Source: Pseudomonadota bacterium (lineage in GTDB: Bacteria > Pseudomonadota > Gammaproteobacteria > Burkholderiales > Casimicrobiaceae). Taken from it: 55,522 nucleotides of DNA. Within the stretch, counting starts at the first letter, position 1. Each line of letters begins with the position of its first letter. A model generated the notes under the pieces. It was given only the letters and a program-made list of their open reading frames with translations, was not told where the DNA came from and ran no database searches. Made by a program: the position numbers and the translations under genes. The stretch lies in assembly GCA_018241765.1 (NCBI GenBank), contig JAFEDD010000019.1, forward strand, positions 1 through 55,522, in the 5' to 3' direction. This document shows, piece by piece, positions 18,854-29,192 of this stretch.

Positions 18854-21649
18854 GTGGGTGACTCTGTTTCGACTGGATGGTGCTGGCGAGTATGGCCGCA
18901 ACTGGCCTGCGCCGTTATCTCCGCCACGATGGCCGCGCTTGCCGCCGCGCAACCTATCGCGCACTGGCCGGCAGAAGGCAACGCGCTCGATGCCATCGGT
19001 ACCCATCATGGCAACTTGCACAACAGCACGACGTTTGCTGCAGGTATCACGGGCCAGGCGTTCAGCCTCAACGGCGTCAACGATTACGTGTCGATCCCGG
19101 CGTTCGGCATGTCCGGTGACTGGACGATCGAGGGCTGGATGAACCCGTCGCTGTGCAGCGACGGCATTGCCTGCCCGCTGCTCAACCGCGGCACGTTGAC
19201 CGTTGGTTACTGGCAGACCGGTGGTTCCCAGCGCACGCGCTTCGGGCTCTACATTTACGACGGTGGACCGGCGGGTATTTCCCTGTTCAGCAGCCGCAGG
19301 GGCTTTGCGCTGAACGAATGGCACTACCTTGCGATCACCCGTGCCGGCGACACCTTCTCGCTCTACGTCGATGGGGTACTGGAAAACCAGCAGACAGTCG
19401 CCGGTGCCACGACCAGCTACCTGGCAAGCGACTTCTATTTGGGCTACTGGCCGTACGGGGGCATTTGTCCGGTTGGCTGCACCGTCACCAACACGGGCGG
19501 CCGCATCGACGAGGTCAAGGTTTGGGATCGGGCGCTGTCGGCGAGCGAGGTCGCAGCGGCAGCACGCGCCGGCGTTGCCAGCTCCGGCGCGCTGGCGCTT
19601 GCGGTCAATGCCAACCCGGTGGCGGCCGGTGAGCCGATGGTGTTGACGGCGTCACCCCCGGCCAACAGCACGGGCGGCAGCGTCACCTTCGTCGTCAACG
19701 GCGAGGTGTGGTGCGACCGCGTAGCCGTGGCGTCGGGCAAAGCGGCGTGCACCATCAGCTATCCTGCCGCAGGAGCCTACAGCGCGTGGGCAATCTGGTC
19801 AGGCAGTGGCGGCAATCTGCCGGCAGCGAGCGTGCCGATTGCCGTGACGGTTGGCGGGCCGGCCGTTGCACTCGATGTTTGTACTGCCTGCCCGCACACC
19901 ACGATCCAGAGCGCTGTCGATGCGGCACCGGCTGCCAGCGTGGCGACGATCCGTGTCGCACAGGGCACCTACAGCGAAAAGGTCACCATTCCCGAAGGAC
20001 GGCGCTACCTGCTTCGAGGCGGATGGACGCAGGATTTCTCGTCACGCAGCAACGATCCATCGACGACTGTTATCACCTTGCCGGTGCCAGGAATTGTTGT
20101 CGTCAAAGCCATTGCCGGGCAAAACGTCGCGCTGAACCTGGATGGTTTTCGCGTCACCGGCGGTAGCGGTGACAGCTATGAAATCGGCATGGGGGTGACC
20201 GCCGCGGCCAACGGCGGTGGTGTCGTTGACCTCACGCTGGACAATTGCCTGATCGACAACAACAGCGCTGGCCACGGTTATGGCGCGGGTGTGGGCGCCC
20301 AAGCGCATGGTGCTGGCAGCGTGCTCAACCTCACACTCAACCGCGTTCGCGTGGTGCACAACACCATCACCTTCTACGCCGGCGCCGGGCTTTACTTGGC
20401 TGCCGACAACGCCGCCGTGCTCAATGCACAGCTGACGAACACGCTGGTCGCCCGCAACACCGCGATGTACGGCGCCGGCTTTTATGTTGCGGCAGCCGCG
20501 CCTGATGGCTACGGCGGCTTGATCAATCCGGGCACGGTCAACCTGTCGCTGCTGAACGGTACGGTGACGGCCAACCACGCCTTCCAGTACAGCTACTACG
20601 GGGGTGGCTATGGCGGCGGCATGTCGGTGGACGGACTGATCGGCACCGTCAACATCACGGCAAAGAATTCAATCGTGTATGGCAACACCGCGACCAACCC
20701 CGCAGCGACCGACTTTTATCTCGATCACCGTGCCGCCGGCCAATTGACTATCGATGCCACGTTCTCCGACATCGGGACGATCTACAACGAGCCGGCGTCA
20801 CCGGCCACCGTTACGCTGGGCAGCGGTACCATCAGCAGTGATCCCTTGTTTGTCAGCCCGGCAGTGGACAACTTCCGGCCCCAGGGTGGTTCACCCGTGG
20901 TCGACACCGGCACCGCGAGCGGCGCGCCATCGGGCGATCTTGATGGCGCGCCAAGGCCAGTGGGCTCCGGCATCGATATGGGTGCCTATGAAATCGACGC
21001 GACGCCGGACGCGATCAGCTTTGCGGCGCAGACCGCTGTCCCGCTTGAAAGCTGGATTGAATCCGCCAGTGCAACGGTCAGCGGTATCACCGTGCCGGTC
21101 GCGGTCTCGACAACGGGCGGTGAATACGCCGTTTCGACCGATGCCGGTACATCGTGGAGCGCGTGGAGCGCAGCCGCCGGCAGCGTGTCTGCGGGGGATT
21201 TGATCAAGCTGCGCGTGCTGTCATCCATGAGCTATTACGATGTATCGTCAGCGGCAGTGCGGCTTGGCAGCGTCAATGCGAGCTTCGCTGCGACCACGCT
21301 GAGCGGCTCGCTTGACATTGACCAGGATGGCAGCTTCGACGCGGCGACTGACGGTGTACTGGTGTTGCGCTATCTGTTCGGCCTCCGTGGTGACGCGCTC
21401 GTCGCCGGCGCAGTCGGCGCCAATGCGCAACGCTCGGACGCCACCGCGATCGTGGCCTATCTCGATCGCCTGCGCCTGCAGCTAGACGTTGATGCTGACG
21501 GCAGCGCGCTTGCCTTGACCGACGGTCTGCTCGTCTTGCGCCATGTGCTGGGGCTGCGCGACAGCTCCCTGGTCAACGCGGCGACAGGTAGCGGCGCCAC
21601 GCGCGACGCGGCCGGCATCGACGCCGCGATCGGGCGCATGCGACCGTAG
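18854..21649 (+). CDS. Large secreted LamG / right-handed beta-helix protein with dockerin-like C-terminal repeats
   Basis: 931 aa. A signal peptide ends near residue 32 (CAVISATMAALAAAQ). Residues about 35-235 form a LamG/concanavalin-like domain (HWPAEGNALDAIGTHHGNLH, AFSLNGVNDYVSIP, GRIDEVKVWDRALSASEVAA). About 240-330 looks Ig-like. About 340-700 resembles a pectate-lyase-type beta-helix (TIQSAVDAAPAASVATIRVA, repeated NNSAG / HNTIT / RNTAM turns, then PVVDTG and IDMGAYEID). Near 820 and 878 are two EF-hand-like dockerin-type repeats (DIDQDGSFDAATDGVLVLRY; DVDADGSALALTDGLLVLRH). GTG start with GGAGG five bases upstream. Probably an extracellular carbohydrate-binding or adhesive protein; no catalytic residue can be assigned. 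Confidence 0.85.
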   Translation: MGDSVSTGWCWRVWPQLACAVISATMAALAAAQPIAHWPAEGNALDAIGTHHGNLHNSTTFAAGITGQAFSLNGVNDYVSIPAFGMSGDWTIEGWMNPSLCSDGIACPLLNRGTLTVGYWQTGGSQRTRFGLYIYDGGPAGISLFSSRRGFALNEWHYLAITRAGDTFSLYVDGVLENQQTVAGATTSYLASDFYLGYWPYGGICPVGCTVTNTGGRIDEVKVWDRALSASEVAAAARAGVASSGALALAVNANPVAAGEPMVLTASPPANSTGGSVTFVVNGEVWCDRVAVASGKAACTISYPAAGAYSAWAIWSGSGGNLPAASVPIAVTVGGPAVALDVCTACPHTTIQSAVDAAPAASVATIRVAQGTYSEKVTIPEGRRYLLRGGWTQDFSSRSNDPSTTVITLPVPGIVVVKAIAGQNVALNLDGFRVTGGSGDSYEIGMGVTAAANGGGVVDLTLDNCLIDNNSAGHGYGAGVGAQAHGAGSVLNLTLNRVRVVHNTITFYAGAGLYLAADNAAVLNAQLTNTLVARNTAMYGAGFYVAAAAPDGYGGLINPGTVNLSLLNGTVTANHAFQYSYYGGGYGGGMSVDGLIGTVNITAKNSIVYGNTATNPAATDFYLDHRAAGQLTIDATFSDIGTIYNEPASPATVTLGSGTISSDPLFVSPAVDNFRPQGGSPVVDTGTASGAPSGDLDGAPRPVGSGIDMGAYEIDATPDAISFAAQTAVPLESWIESASATVSGITVPVAVSTTGGEYAVSTDAGTSWSAWSAAAGSVSAGDLIKLRVLSSMSYYDVSSAAVRLGSVNASFAATTLSGSLDIDQDGSFDAATDGVLVLRYLFGLRGDALVAGAVGANAQRSDATAIVAYLDRLRLQLDVDADGSALALTDGLLVLRHVLGLRDSSLVNAATGSGATRDAAGIDAAIGRMRP

Positions 21650-21738
21650 GCGGGTTGCGCCAGCACGCTGCCCGCAGGTACAGCCTGCGCCAAGCCCGCT
21701 GCATGCTTCGTTACGCGACCATCACCCGTCACATACGT

Positions 21739-21903
21739 TCAGAAAAACCGCTGCGTTGCGGCGATCAAGTCCGGGTCGACGCACTCGCTGAGCAGGGGCA
21801 GATGTTCGGCGTGCTGCGTGGCGACCCATCTACCCCACGCGCGGGCTGAATCCGAACGTGCGCGGCCCCTGAACTGCTCGCGTGCTGGAGCAATGATGAA
21901 CAA
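21739..21903 (-). other. Possible 54-codon reading frame downstream of glmS
   Basis: A TTG-started frame 12 bases after the glmS stop, encoding LFIIAPAREQFRGRARSDSA and ending HLPLLSECVDPDLIAATQRF-F. The second half reads like a genuine globular protein tail, so this could be a decayed gene end or a small protein. There is no ribosome site and no recognised family. Confidence 0.25.
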
Positions 21904-21914
21904 GCCCCCGGCAC

Positions 21915-23738
<1,824 letters not shown>

Positions 23739-23841
23739 GAGAGCGATGCCTTCCTTCCGGTGCCGTATGGGACGAACGCGCCGCGCGTGCCGACGGCGAT
23801 GTCGACCACGCGAGCGCGGCGCAAGCATAGCGATAATGACG

Positions 23842-23915
23842 TGCAGTAAAATTGCAAAATCCAAACGATAATGAATGAATTTGCTTGTCAATGCATTGTG
23901 TGCAATAAAATTCCA
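23842..23915. promoter_or_regulatory. Two related AT-rich motifs between glmS and lrp-like gene
   Basis: TGCAGTAAAATTGCA (23842-23856) and TGCAATAAAATTCCA (23901-23915) are 13/15 identical, 59 bases apart, in the only strongly AT-rich patch of this divergent region. The first has TGCA ends like Lrp-family operators. They are candidate binding sites for the adjacent regulator; this is inference from position and symmetry. Confidence 0.4.
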
Positions 23916-24042
23916 TGGTGGTGCGAATGATGCATGAAAAATGCGGCAACACCGTCCGCTCAAGCGTTCGCGGCGAACCGGTCCGATGTCACGATGGGCA
24001 CGTTTCGGGCGCGGCCGTCCAAGCGCATGCAGCGCCGACACC

Positions 24043-24534
24043 ATGGCGCGTGCGGCCGTGACGGCGACGCTCGACGCCCTCGATTGGCGCCTGTTGGCCG
24101 AATTGCAACGTGACGCCGCGCAGACCAATGCCGAACTCGCCGCGCATGCGTTCACTTCGCCAGCGACGGCGCTGCGCCGCGTGCGGGCGTTGCGCGAGCA
24201 CGGCATCATCGAGCGCTCGGTCGCCCTGCTCTCGCCCGAGGCGCTCGGTGCGTCGCTGTCCGCGATCATCGACGTCACGCTCGATGTGCAGAACGCGGAG
24301 GCCTTCGTCGCGTTCGAGCGGCTCGTCGCGCCCGAGGCGGCCATCACGCAGGTCTATCAGACCGGCCCGGCCGTCGATTTCACGGTGTTTGTCGTGGTGA
24401 GCACGATGGCCGACTATCAGAGCCTCGTGCGACGTGTGTTCACCGCCGAGCACAACGTGCGCAATATTCGCACCCGCTTCGTCAGTCGCCGCTGCAAGTT
24501 CGAACCCGCATTGCCGTTGCCGTTGGTTTCATGA
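24043..24534 (+). CDS. Lrp/AsnC family transcriptional regulator
   Basis: 163 aa. An N-terminal winged helix-turn-helix ([40 protein letters not shown]) is followed by a C-terminal RAM effector-binding domain ([37 protein letters not shown]). The arrangement and length match AsnC/Lrp proteins, which sense amino acids or related small molecules. It is divergent from glmS and may regulate it or itself; two similar AT-rich motifs lie between them. The ATG at 24043 is preferred because the HTH begins within 15 residues; the upstream extension is arginine-rich and unlike the family. The effector is unknown. Confidence 0.9.
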   Translation: MARAAVTATLDALDWRLLAELQRDAAQTNAELAAHAFTSPATALRRVRALREHGIIERSVALLSPEALGASLSAIIDVTLDVQNAEAFVAFERLVAPEAAITQVYQTGPAVDFTVFVVVSTMADYQSLVRRVFTAEHNVRNIRTRFVSRRCKFEPALPLPLVS

Positions 24535-24539
24535 GCCGG

Positions 24540-25487
24540 TTACGGATCGATCGTGTAGACGCTGCCTTCCCAGTCGCCGAAGTCGAGTTCGCCGGAGAGC
24601 AGATCGATCGAGTAGAACTGCGTCGCCGATGACGCGCGAACGGGCGTGCGTGTCTGTGTGGCAATCGCCTTGCACAGCGCCCAGCCGTCGCCGGGGCTGG
24701 CGAGCCCGCTGACGACGCCGGGTTCGATGTAGGCCGGACCACAGGCATACAGTGTGATGAGATCGAACAGGCCAGCCCACTGCCCGAAGCCGACGCTCAT
24801 GACGTTTCGATGGGTGACCAGGTCGGCGCCGAGCACCAACCCGGCGCCGCCTTGACCGTTGGCGCCGAACGCGGCCAGAAAGAGCTGGCGCAACCAGTCG
24901 GCGTTGCGGTTCATCGGGCGATCGACGGCGCGCAGTTCGAGTCCGTGGCAGTACACCTCGAGCCGAAGAGGCAGACCGGTGGGCTCGCGCTGCAGCGCAC
25001 GCGCGGCCGCGGTGACGTTGCGGATGGTCTGACCGGTCGAAATCGCCTCGCTCGTCTCGACCGTACGCTGGCGGGCGTTGGAGCGCGGCAACATGCCAAG
25101 CAGGCGGCGGTCGTGCAGGCGAACCGTGAGGTGTCCTCCGCCGCCACCACCGGCGCCGCTGACGCGCACATGGATGCGCGCCCAGACACTGCCATTGCTG
25201 GGCAACTTCGCGACGATGTCGGTGGTGCCTTCGCGGCGACCGATGATGGAGATGCCGTGCAGATGCCCGTTGCCATCGCTCGACCAGGTTGGCACGTTGC
25301 TGCGCCCGAACGGGTCCTGCGCGACGTAGGCGATCGAATCGTCCTCGCTTTGCGGCACCAGCATCTCGCGGCCGACCCGACCGCCCCACAACCCGAGCGA
25401 GCGTACACCGCCGGTGCGCGCGGTGGCCTCCGCGGTCGGCGGCATCGTCGCGGCGCTCGCGCCCTCGTCGATGAAAAAGTGAGCCAT
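24540..25487 (-). CDS. Unknown protein: Ig-like domain plus possible clan-CD (caspase/DUF4347-like) fold
   Basis: 315 aa. Residues about 45-110 look like a bacterial Ig-like (Big_2-type) domain (PTWSSDGNGHLHGISIIG, TTDIVAKLPSNGSVWARIHV). A Gly-rich linker (SGAGGGGGG) follows. Residues about 150-315 have a pattern recalling DUF4347 or caspase-like folds: LRLEVYCHGLEL (His181), GLFDLITLYACGPA (Cys249), CKAIATQTRTPVRASSATQ and a closing FGDWEGSVYTIDP. The His-Cys spacing is compatible with a clan-CD dyad, but I cannot confirm it. No signal peptide. The ATG at 25487 has a GGAGG site; a GTG one codon upstream is also possible. Convergent with the Lrp gene (stops 6 bases apart). Confidence 0.7.
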   Translation of the reverse strand: MAHFFIDEGASAATMPPTAEATARTGGVRSLGLWGGRVGREMLVPQSEDDSIAYVAQDPFGRSNVPTWSSDGNGHLHGISIIGRREGTTDIVAKLPSNGSVWARIHVRVSGAGGGGGGHLTVRLHDRRLLGMLPRSNARQRTVETSEAISTGQTIRNVTAAARALQREPTGLPLRLEVYCHGLELRAVDRPMNRNADWLRQLFLAAFGANGQGGAGLVLGADLVTHRNVMSVGFGQWAGLFDLITLYACGPAYIEPGVVSGLASPGDGWALCKAIATQTRTPVRASSATQFYSIDLLSGELDFGDWEGSVYTIDP

Positions 25488-25785
25488 CACGCGCCTCCGT
25501 TCGGTAGTCCAGCGTCATCGATACAGACGTCGTGGCGCCTGCGGATGCGACGTCCGTGATCGCGATGGTGGCGATGGTCATGTCGGCGTCGGCCATGGAT
25601 GCCGGGTTCGTGACCTTGGTCACGATCGCGTGGGCGCCGTCAACGTGCCCACGCGGCCTGCCGTTTCGAGAGCACCTGCGATGCCATCGAGCCCGGCGCC
25701 TCCTGCGTCGGGTCGGCGACGTCGGTGTCCGGCACAAGGGGGGCAGGACGCTACGGCGCGACGTCGCGATTCAATGGAGTTTGCC

Positions 25786-27219
25786 ATGACCACAACCACT
25801 ACCCTTCGTCGGCACCGCGACAGCGTTGCCGCCCGCCCCACCATGCGAGTCCCGTCGACGCTGACGCTGTGCGCCGCAGGCGTTCTCGTCAGCCTGCTCG
25901 GCGCCTGCACCGTCATCGAGCGGCCCGTCGTCGTGCGCGAGAGCCCGCCGCCGGTGGCCGCCACCGTGCCCGCCGTGGCGCCGCCTCCCGTCGTCAGCGT
26001 TTACGAGGACATGGTCATCGGCCAGCCCGATCCGATCTTCGTGCCATGGGCGCCGCCACCGCTTCTCGTCCAGGTGCCGCCTGCGGAGCCGTTTCCGGGC
26101 GCCGTATGGGTAGGGGGGTACTGGGTCTGGCACCAACGCTGGGTCTGGTCGTCAGGCTACTGGGCTCGCCCGCCGACGCTGGGTTACGTCTGGTTCGACC
26201 CGTACTACGAGCATCGTGGCGACGGCGTGGTCTTCGTCAACGGCTTCTGGGCGGCACCGGGCGTTCGCTTCGTAGCGCCGGCACCCACACTGCGATTGAC
26301 GTTGTCGGTCACCGCGGCGGGGGCGTTTGGTACCGCTGCCATCGGGCCACAGGGGGTTTTCGTGCCTGCGCCTCCGGGTTCGCGTGCCGGATTGATCGTT
26401 CCAGCGCCGATCGGGACGGCGCCGGCTGTCGTCGTCAGCGCTCCTGCTCTGATCAACCCGGGCATGCGCGTCGTACAAAACACCCACGTGACGATCAACG
26501 AACGGACGACGATCAACAACACCACGAACATCACCAACGTTCGCAATGTGACGGTGATGGCGCCCGCCACCGCGACGGCAAACCATGCCGCGTTTTCGTC
26601 GGAGGTGCCGTCGCAGGCGGCGCTCGCGGCGGCGCGACCGGCGCACGTTGCGTGGCAGGCGCCGGTGCCGCAATCACGCGAACGCGTGCAGCTTGCCGGC
26701 GTTGCCAACCACGCGCCACTTGCGTTACCTCCGGCGCAGCGCGTGAATGTCGGGCCACCGACCACGGCGGTACACACCGCACCGCGTGAACTCGCGCCGG
26801 CCGCGGAGCGGCTCGCTCCACCGAGTGCGCAGGAAAACCACGCCGTGCAGGAGCGTGAGCGTGTCGTACGCCCTGCGGACGCGGCGAGTGGCCGCATGGA
26901 GCCGCTGCGCGCCGGTGAAGCGCGGCCGGCGGTGACCGAGTCGCGCCCGGTTACGGAACGTACGCAGGAATCGCGGCCGACTCCCGCCGTTTCAGCGCCG
27001 GCGCTGGAACCGCGTCAGATGCCAGCTGCCGAGCGCGCGCGCGAACGCGCTGCGGAATCGGCGGAGCGCGCGAAAGCGGCTGCGCAACAGCGCGAAGTGA
27101 AAGCCGAGCAGCGTGAGGCGGCGCGCGCGAAAGCCGAGGAGCGAGCGGCGCCGCGTGCGAAGCCCGAGCACCGCGAACCGCCGAAAGAAGAGAAGGGCGA
27201 GAAGCGTCCAAAAGAATGA
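25786..27219 (+). CDS. YXW-repeat envelope lipoprotein with charged C-terminal tail
   Basis: 477 aa. Lipoprotein signal with lipobox LLGAC (Cys41). A tryptophan/tyrosine-rich stretch at about residues 110-150 (YWVWHQRWVWSSGYWARPP) marks the YXWXXX/YXWGXW-type family of proteobacterial outer-surface proteins. Then comes a Thr/Asn-rich segment (INERTTINNTTNITNVRN), and about 200 residues rich in Ala, Pro, Arg and Glu, ending as a probable coiled coil (ERAKAAAQQREVKAEQREAA) with a Lys/Glu tail. The ATG at 25786 has GGAG six bases upstream. Divergent from the Ig-like protein gene. Function unknown; envelope structural role is inferred. A good terminator follows. Confidence 0.82.
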   Translation: MTTTTTLRRHRDSVAARPTMRVPSTLTLCAAGVLVSLLGACTVIERPVVVRESPPPVAATVPAVAPPPVVSVYEDMVIGQPDPIFVPWAPPPLLVQVPPAEPFPGAVWVGGYWVWHQRWVWSSGYWARPPTLGYVWFDPYYEHRGDGVVFVNGFWAAPGVRFVAPAPTLRLTLSVTAAGAFGTAAIGPQGVFVPAPPGSRAGLIVPAPIGTAPAVVVSAPALINPGMRVVQNTHVTINERTTINNTTNITNVRNVTVMAPATATANHAAFSSEVPSQAALAAARPAHVAWQAPVPQSRERVQLAGVANHAPLALPPAQRVNVGPPTTAVHTAPRELAPAAERLAPPSAQENHAVQERERVVRPADAASGRMEPLRAGEARPAVTESRPVTERTQESRPTPAVSAPALEPRQMPAAERARERAAESAERAKAAAQQREVKAEQREAARAKAEERAAPRAKPEHREPPKEEKGEKRPKE

Positions 27220-27257
27220 CGCACGGGCAAGGTCGCCACGACCCTGTCGCGGCACCA

Positions 27258-27286
27258 AAAAAAAGCCGGCTCGGAGCCGGCTTTTT
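27258..27286. terminator. Bidirectional intrinsic terminator
   Basis: Stem AAAAAGCCGGC / GCCGGCTTTTT with TCGGA loop. It carries an A-run on the left and T-run on the right, so it can end transcripts from both the lipoprotein gene and the convergent binding-protein gene. Confidence 0.9.
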
Positions 27287-27300
27287 CGTGTGCCCGCGCG

Positions 27301-29103
27301 TCAGGGTTTCGCCGTGCGCTTCGCTTCGTCGATGTCCATCAAATGCCAGAAGTGCTGACGGTAGGGCATGCGCTTGTAGTTCAGCAGCCACGGCTGAATC
27401 AACACGTTTTGGTAGCGGAACACGCCCGGACTCCAGACGGAGTAGACGGTGGCGATCTGGTTCATCGCGCGATAGAGCGCCCAGCGTTCAGCACCGAGCG
27501 GCAGCGTTTGCGCCTTGTCGTAGAGTTGGTCATAGAGCGGGAGCTTCATGCGGGCAAAATTCGACTGCCCGATGTTCTTGCTGTAGAGAAGTTGGACGAA
27601 TGAGTTGCCGTCGGTCGAATTGGAGATCCAGCCCAGGCCCCAGAACTGGAGCTGCCCGGCGCGACCCTGCTTGAGCAGGTCCGGCCACTTCTGCGTATTG
27701 ATCGCGAGTTTGATTTTCAGCGAGTCGAGCGCCTTCTTCCAGAGCTCGTCGGCCTCACGATCCGTGGAGCGCGGGGTCGAGGAGCGCGTGATGACGAGTG
27801 GCGAGCCATCGGGCATGTCGCGCCAGCCGTCGCCGTCGCGGTCCTTGTAACCAAAGTAGTCGAGCAGCGCGTTGGCGAGTGGAATATCCTGTTGATTGAC
27901 GTTCGGCAGATTCGGCACGTAGCCGGTCTGTGTCGGCGGGATGATCTGGTTGGCCGGCTCGGCCTGATTGCGAAAGACGACGCGAACATAGTCGTCGGTC
28001 GGGAAGGCCATGATGATCGCCCGCCGCAGCGCGATCTTGTCCGGGCTGTAGCCACCGACGATCGGATCATCGAGATTGAAGTAGTCGTAGCTCAACGCGG
28101 GTTCGATGGCGCGCTGATGGCGCACGCCACGCTCGACATATTCCGGAAGCAATTTGCCGTCGCTGAGCACGTTGCCGATCAGGTCGTTGCCGACGAACTC
28201 ATAGTCGAGTCCGCCCGCCTTGAAGGTCAGCAGTCGCGGATTCGACTCCTCGATGATGCTCACTTCGACATTGCCGACGAGCGGCATTTCCGCACCACGG
28301 TATTTCGCGATGATCGCGCGATCTTCGGCCGTTTCGCCCTCGGTCAGCGGATAGCTGCGGTGATAGTTCGGGTTCTTCGTCAGGATGACCTTGTTGCCCT
28401 TGATCCACTCCTTGATGCGGTATGGACCGACCCCGACCGGGTGATTCATGACGCGGCCGCCGGGGTCGCGGTAGGCTTCGACCACTTCGCGTGCCACGGG
28501 TGACCAGTTGTAGTTCAGCATCAGCTCCGTCAGCAGGTAGTCCGGTTGCTTCAGCTTCAATTGCACGGTGTAGCGATCGAGCGCCTTGAGACCGGCGATC
28601 GGCTTGTCGTAGTTGAACTTGCCGCTCGCCTTGGCCTCGGCCACCAATTCGTCGGCACCCACCAATTTGCCGTCGATGTGCCACAGCGAAGGCGACAGCA
28701 TCTTCGGATCGAGCATGCGCTTCCAGGCGTAGATCAGATCGTCCGCCACCAGTTCGCGCTTCTTGCCCTTGAACGCGGGATCATCGGCGAAATAGCTTCC
28801 CTTGCGCAGCCGGATCGTCCAGGTCAGCCCATCGGCAGAAATCTCGGGCATCGCTTCGGCGAGCACCGGGCGCAGTTTGGATGGGCGAACGTAATAGTCA
28901 TACTCGTAGAGCACATCGAAGATGGCCGTATTGATGTGCGCCGAATAGAGGTCGTTGGTCGCCTGCGGGTCGAAACCGGTGACGTCGACCGGGAACGCAA
29001 CGCGCAGCGTCTTCGACATGTCGGTGGCCGCGGCGTTCGTGCTGGCGCTGGCAAGCGCCGTGCCGAGGATCAGTGCGGCGAACGAGGCAAGGGTGGGCTT
29101 CAT
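27301..29103 (-). CDS. ABC-type oligopeptide substrate-binding protein (SBP family 5)
   Basis: 600 aa periplasmic binding protein. Signal peptide MKPTLASFAALILGTALASA, then the SBP_bac_5 pattern: TLRVAFPVDVTGFDPQATND, AIFDVLYEYDYYVRPSKLRP, ADGLTWTIRLRKGSYFADDP, MNHPVGVGPYRIKEWIKGNK and a long C-terminal lobe (GYKDRDGDGWRDMPDGSPLV). These proteins deliver peptides or related solutes to ABC permeases. No permease or ATPase gene is adjacent, so it is either an orphan receptor or works with a transporter elsewhere. The ATG at 29103 begins the signal peptide exactly. Confidence 0.92.
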   Translation of the reverse strand: MKPTLASFAALILGTALASASTNAAATDMSKTLRVAFPVDVTGFDPQATNDLYSAHINTAIFDVLYEYDYYVRPSKLRPVLAEAMPEISADGLTWTIRLRKGSYFADDPAFKGKKRELVADDLIYAWKRMLDPKMLSPSLWHIDGKLVGADELVAEAKASGKFNYDKPIAGLKALDRYTVQLKLKQPDYLLTELMLNYNWSPVAREVVEAYRDPGGRVMNHPVGVGPYRIKEWIKGNKVILTKNPNYHRSYPLTEGETAEDRAIIAKYRGAEMPLVGNVEVSIIEESNPRLLTFKAGGLDYEFVGNDLIGNVLSDGKLLPEYVERGVRHQRAIEPALSYDYFNLDDPIVGGYSPDKIALRRAIIMAFPTDDYVRVVFRNQAEPANQIIPPTQTGYVPNLPNVNQQDIPLANALLDYFGYKDRDGDGWRDMPDGSPLVITRSSTPRSTDREADELWKKALDSLKIKLAINTQKWPDLLKQGRAGQLQFWGLGWISNSTDGNSFVQLLYSKNIGQSNFARMKLPLYDQLYDKAQTLPLGAERWALYRAMNQIATVYSVWSPGVFRYQNVLIQPWLLNYKRMPYRQHFWHLMDIDEAKRTAKP

Positions 29104-29192
29104 GGGCGGCGCAGCGGCTCCGTCAGGGCAGATGGTGCGCGGATTATCGCCAAAGCGCCGTGCCGCGGGCGCTTGCGGACACCGGGCTCGCG

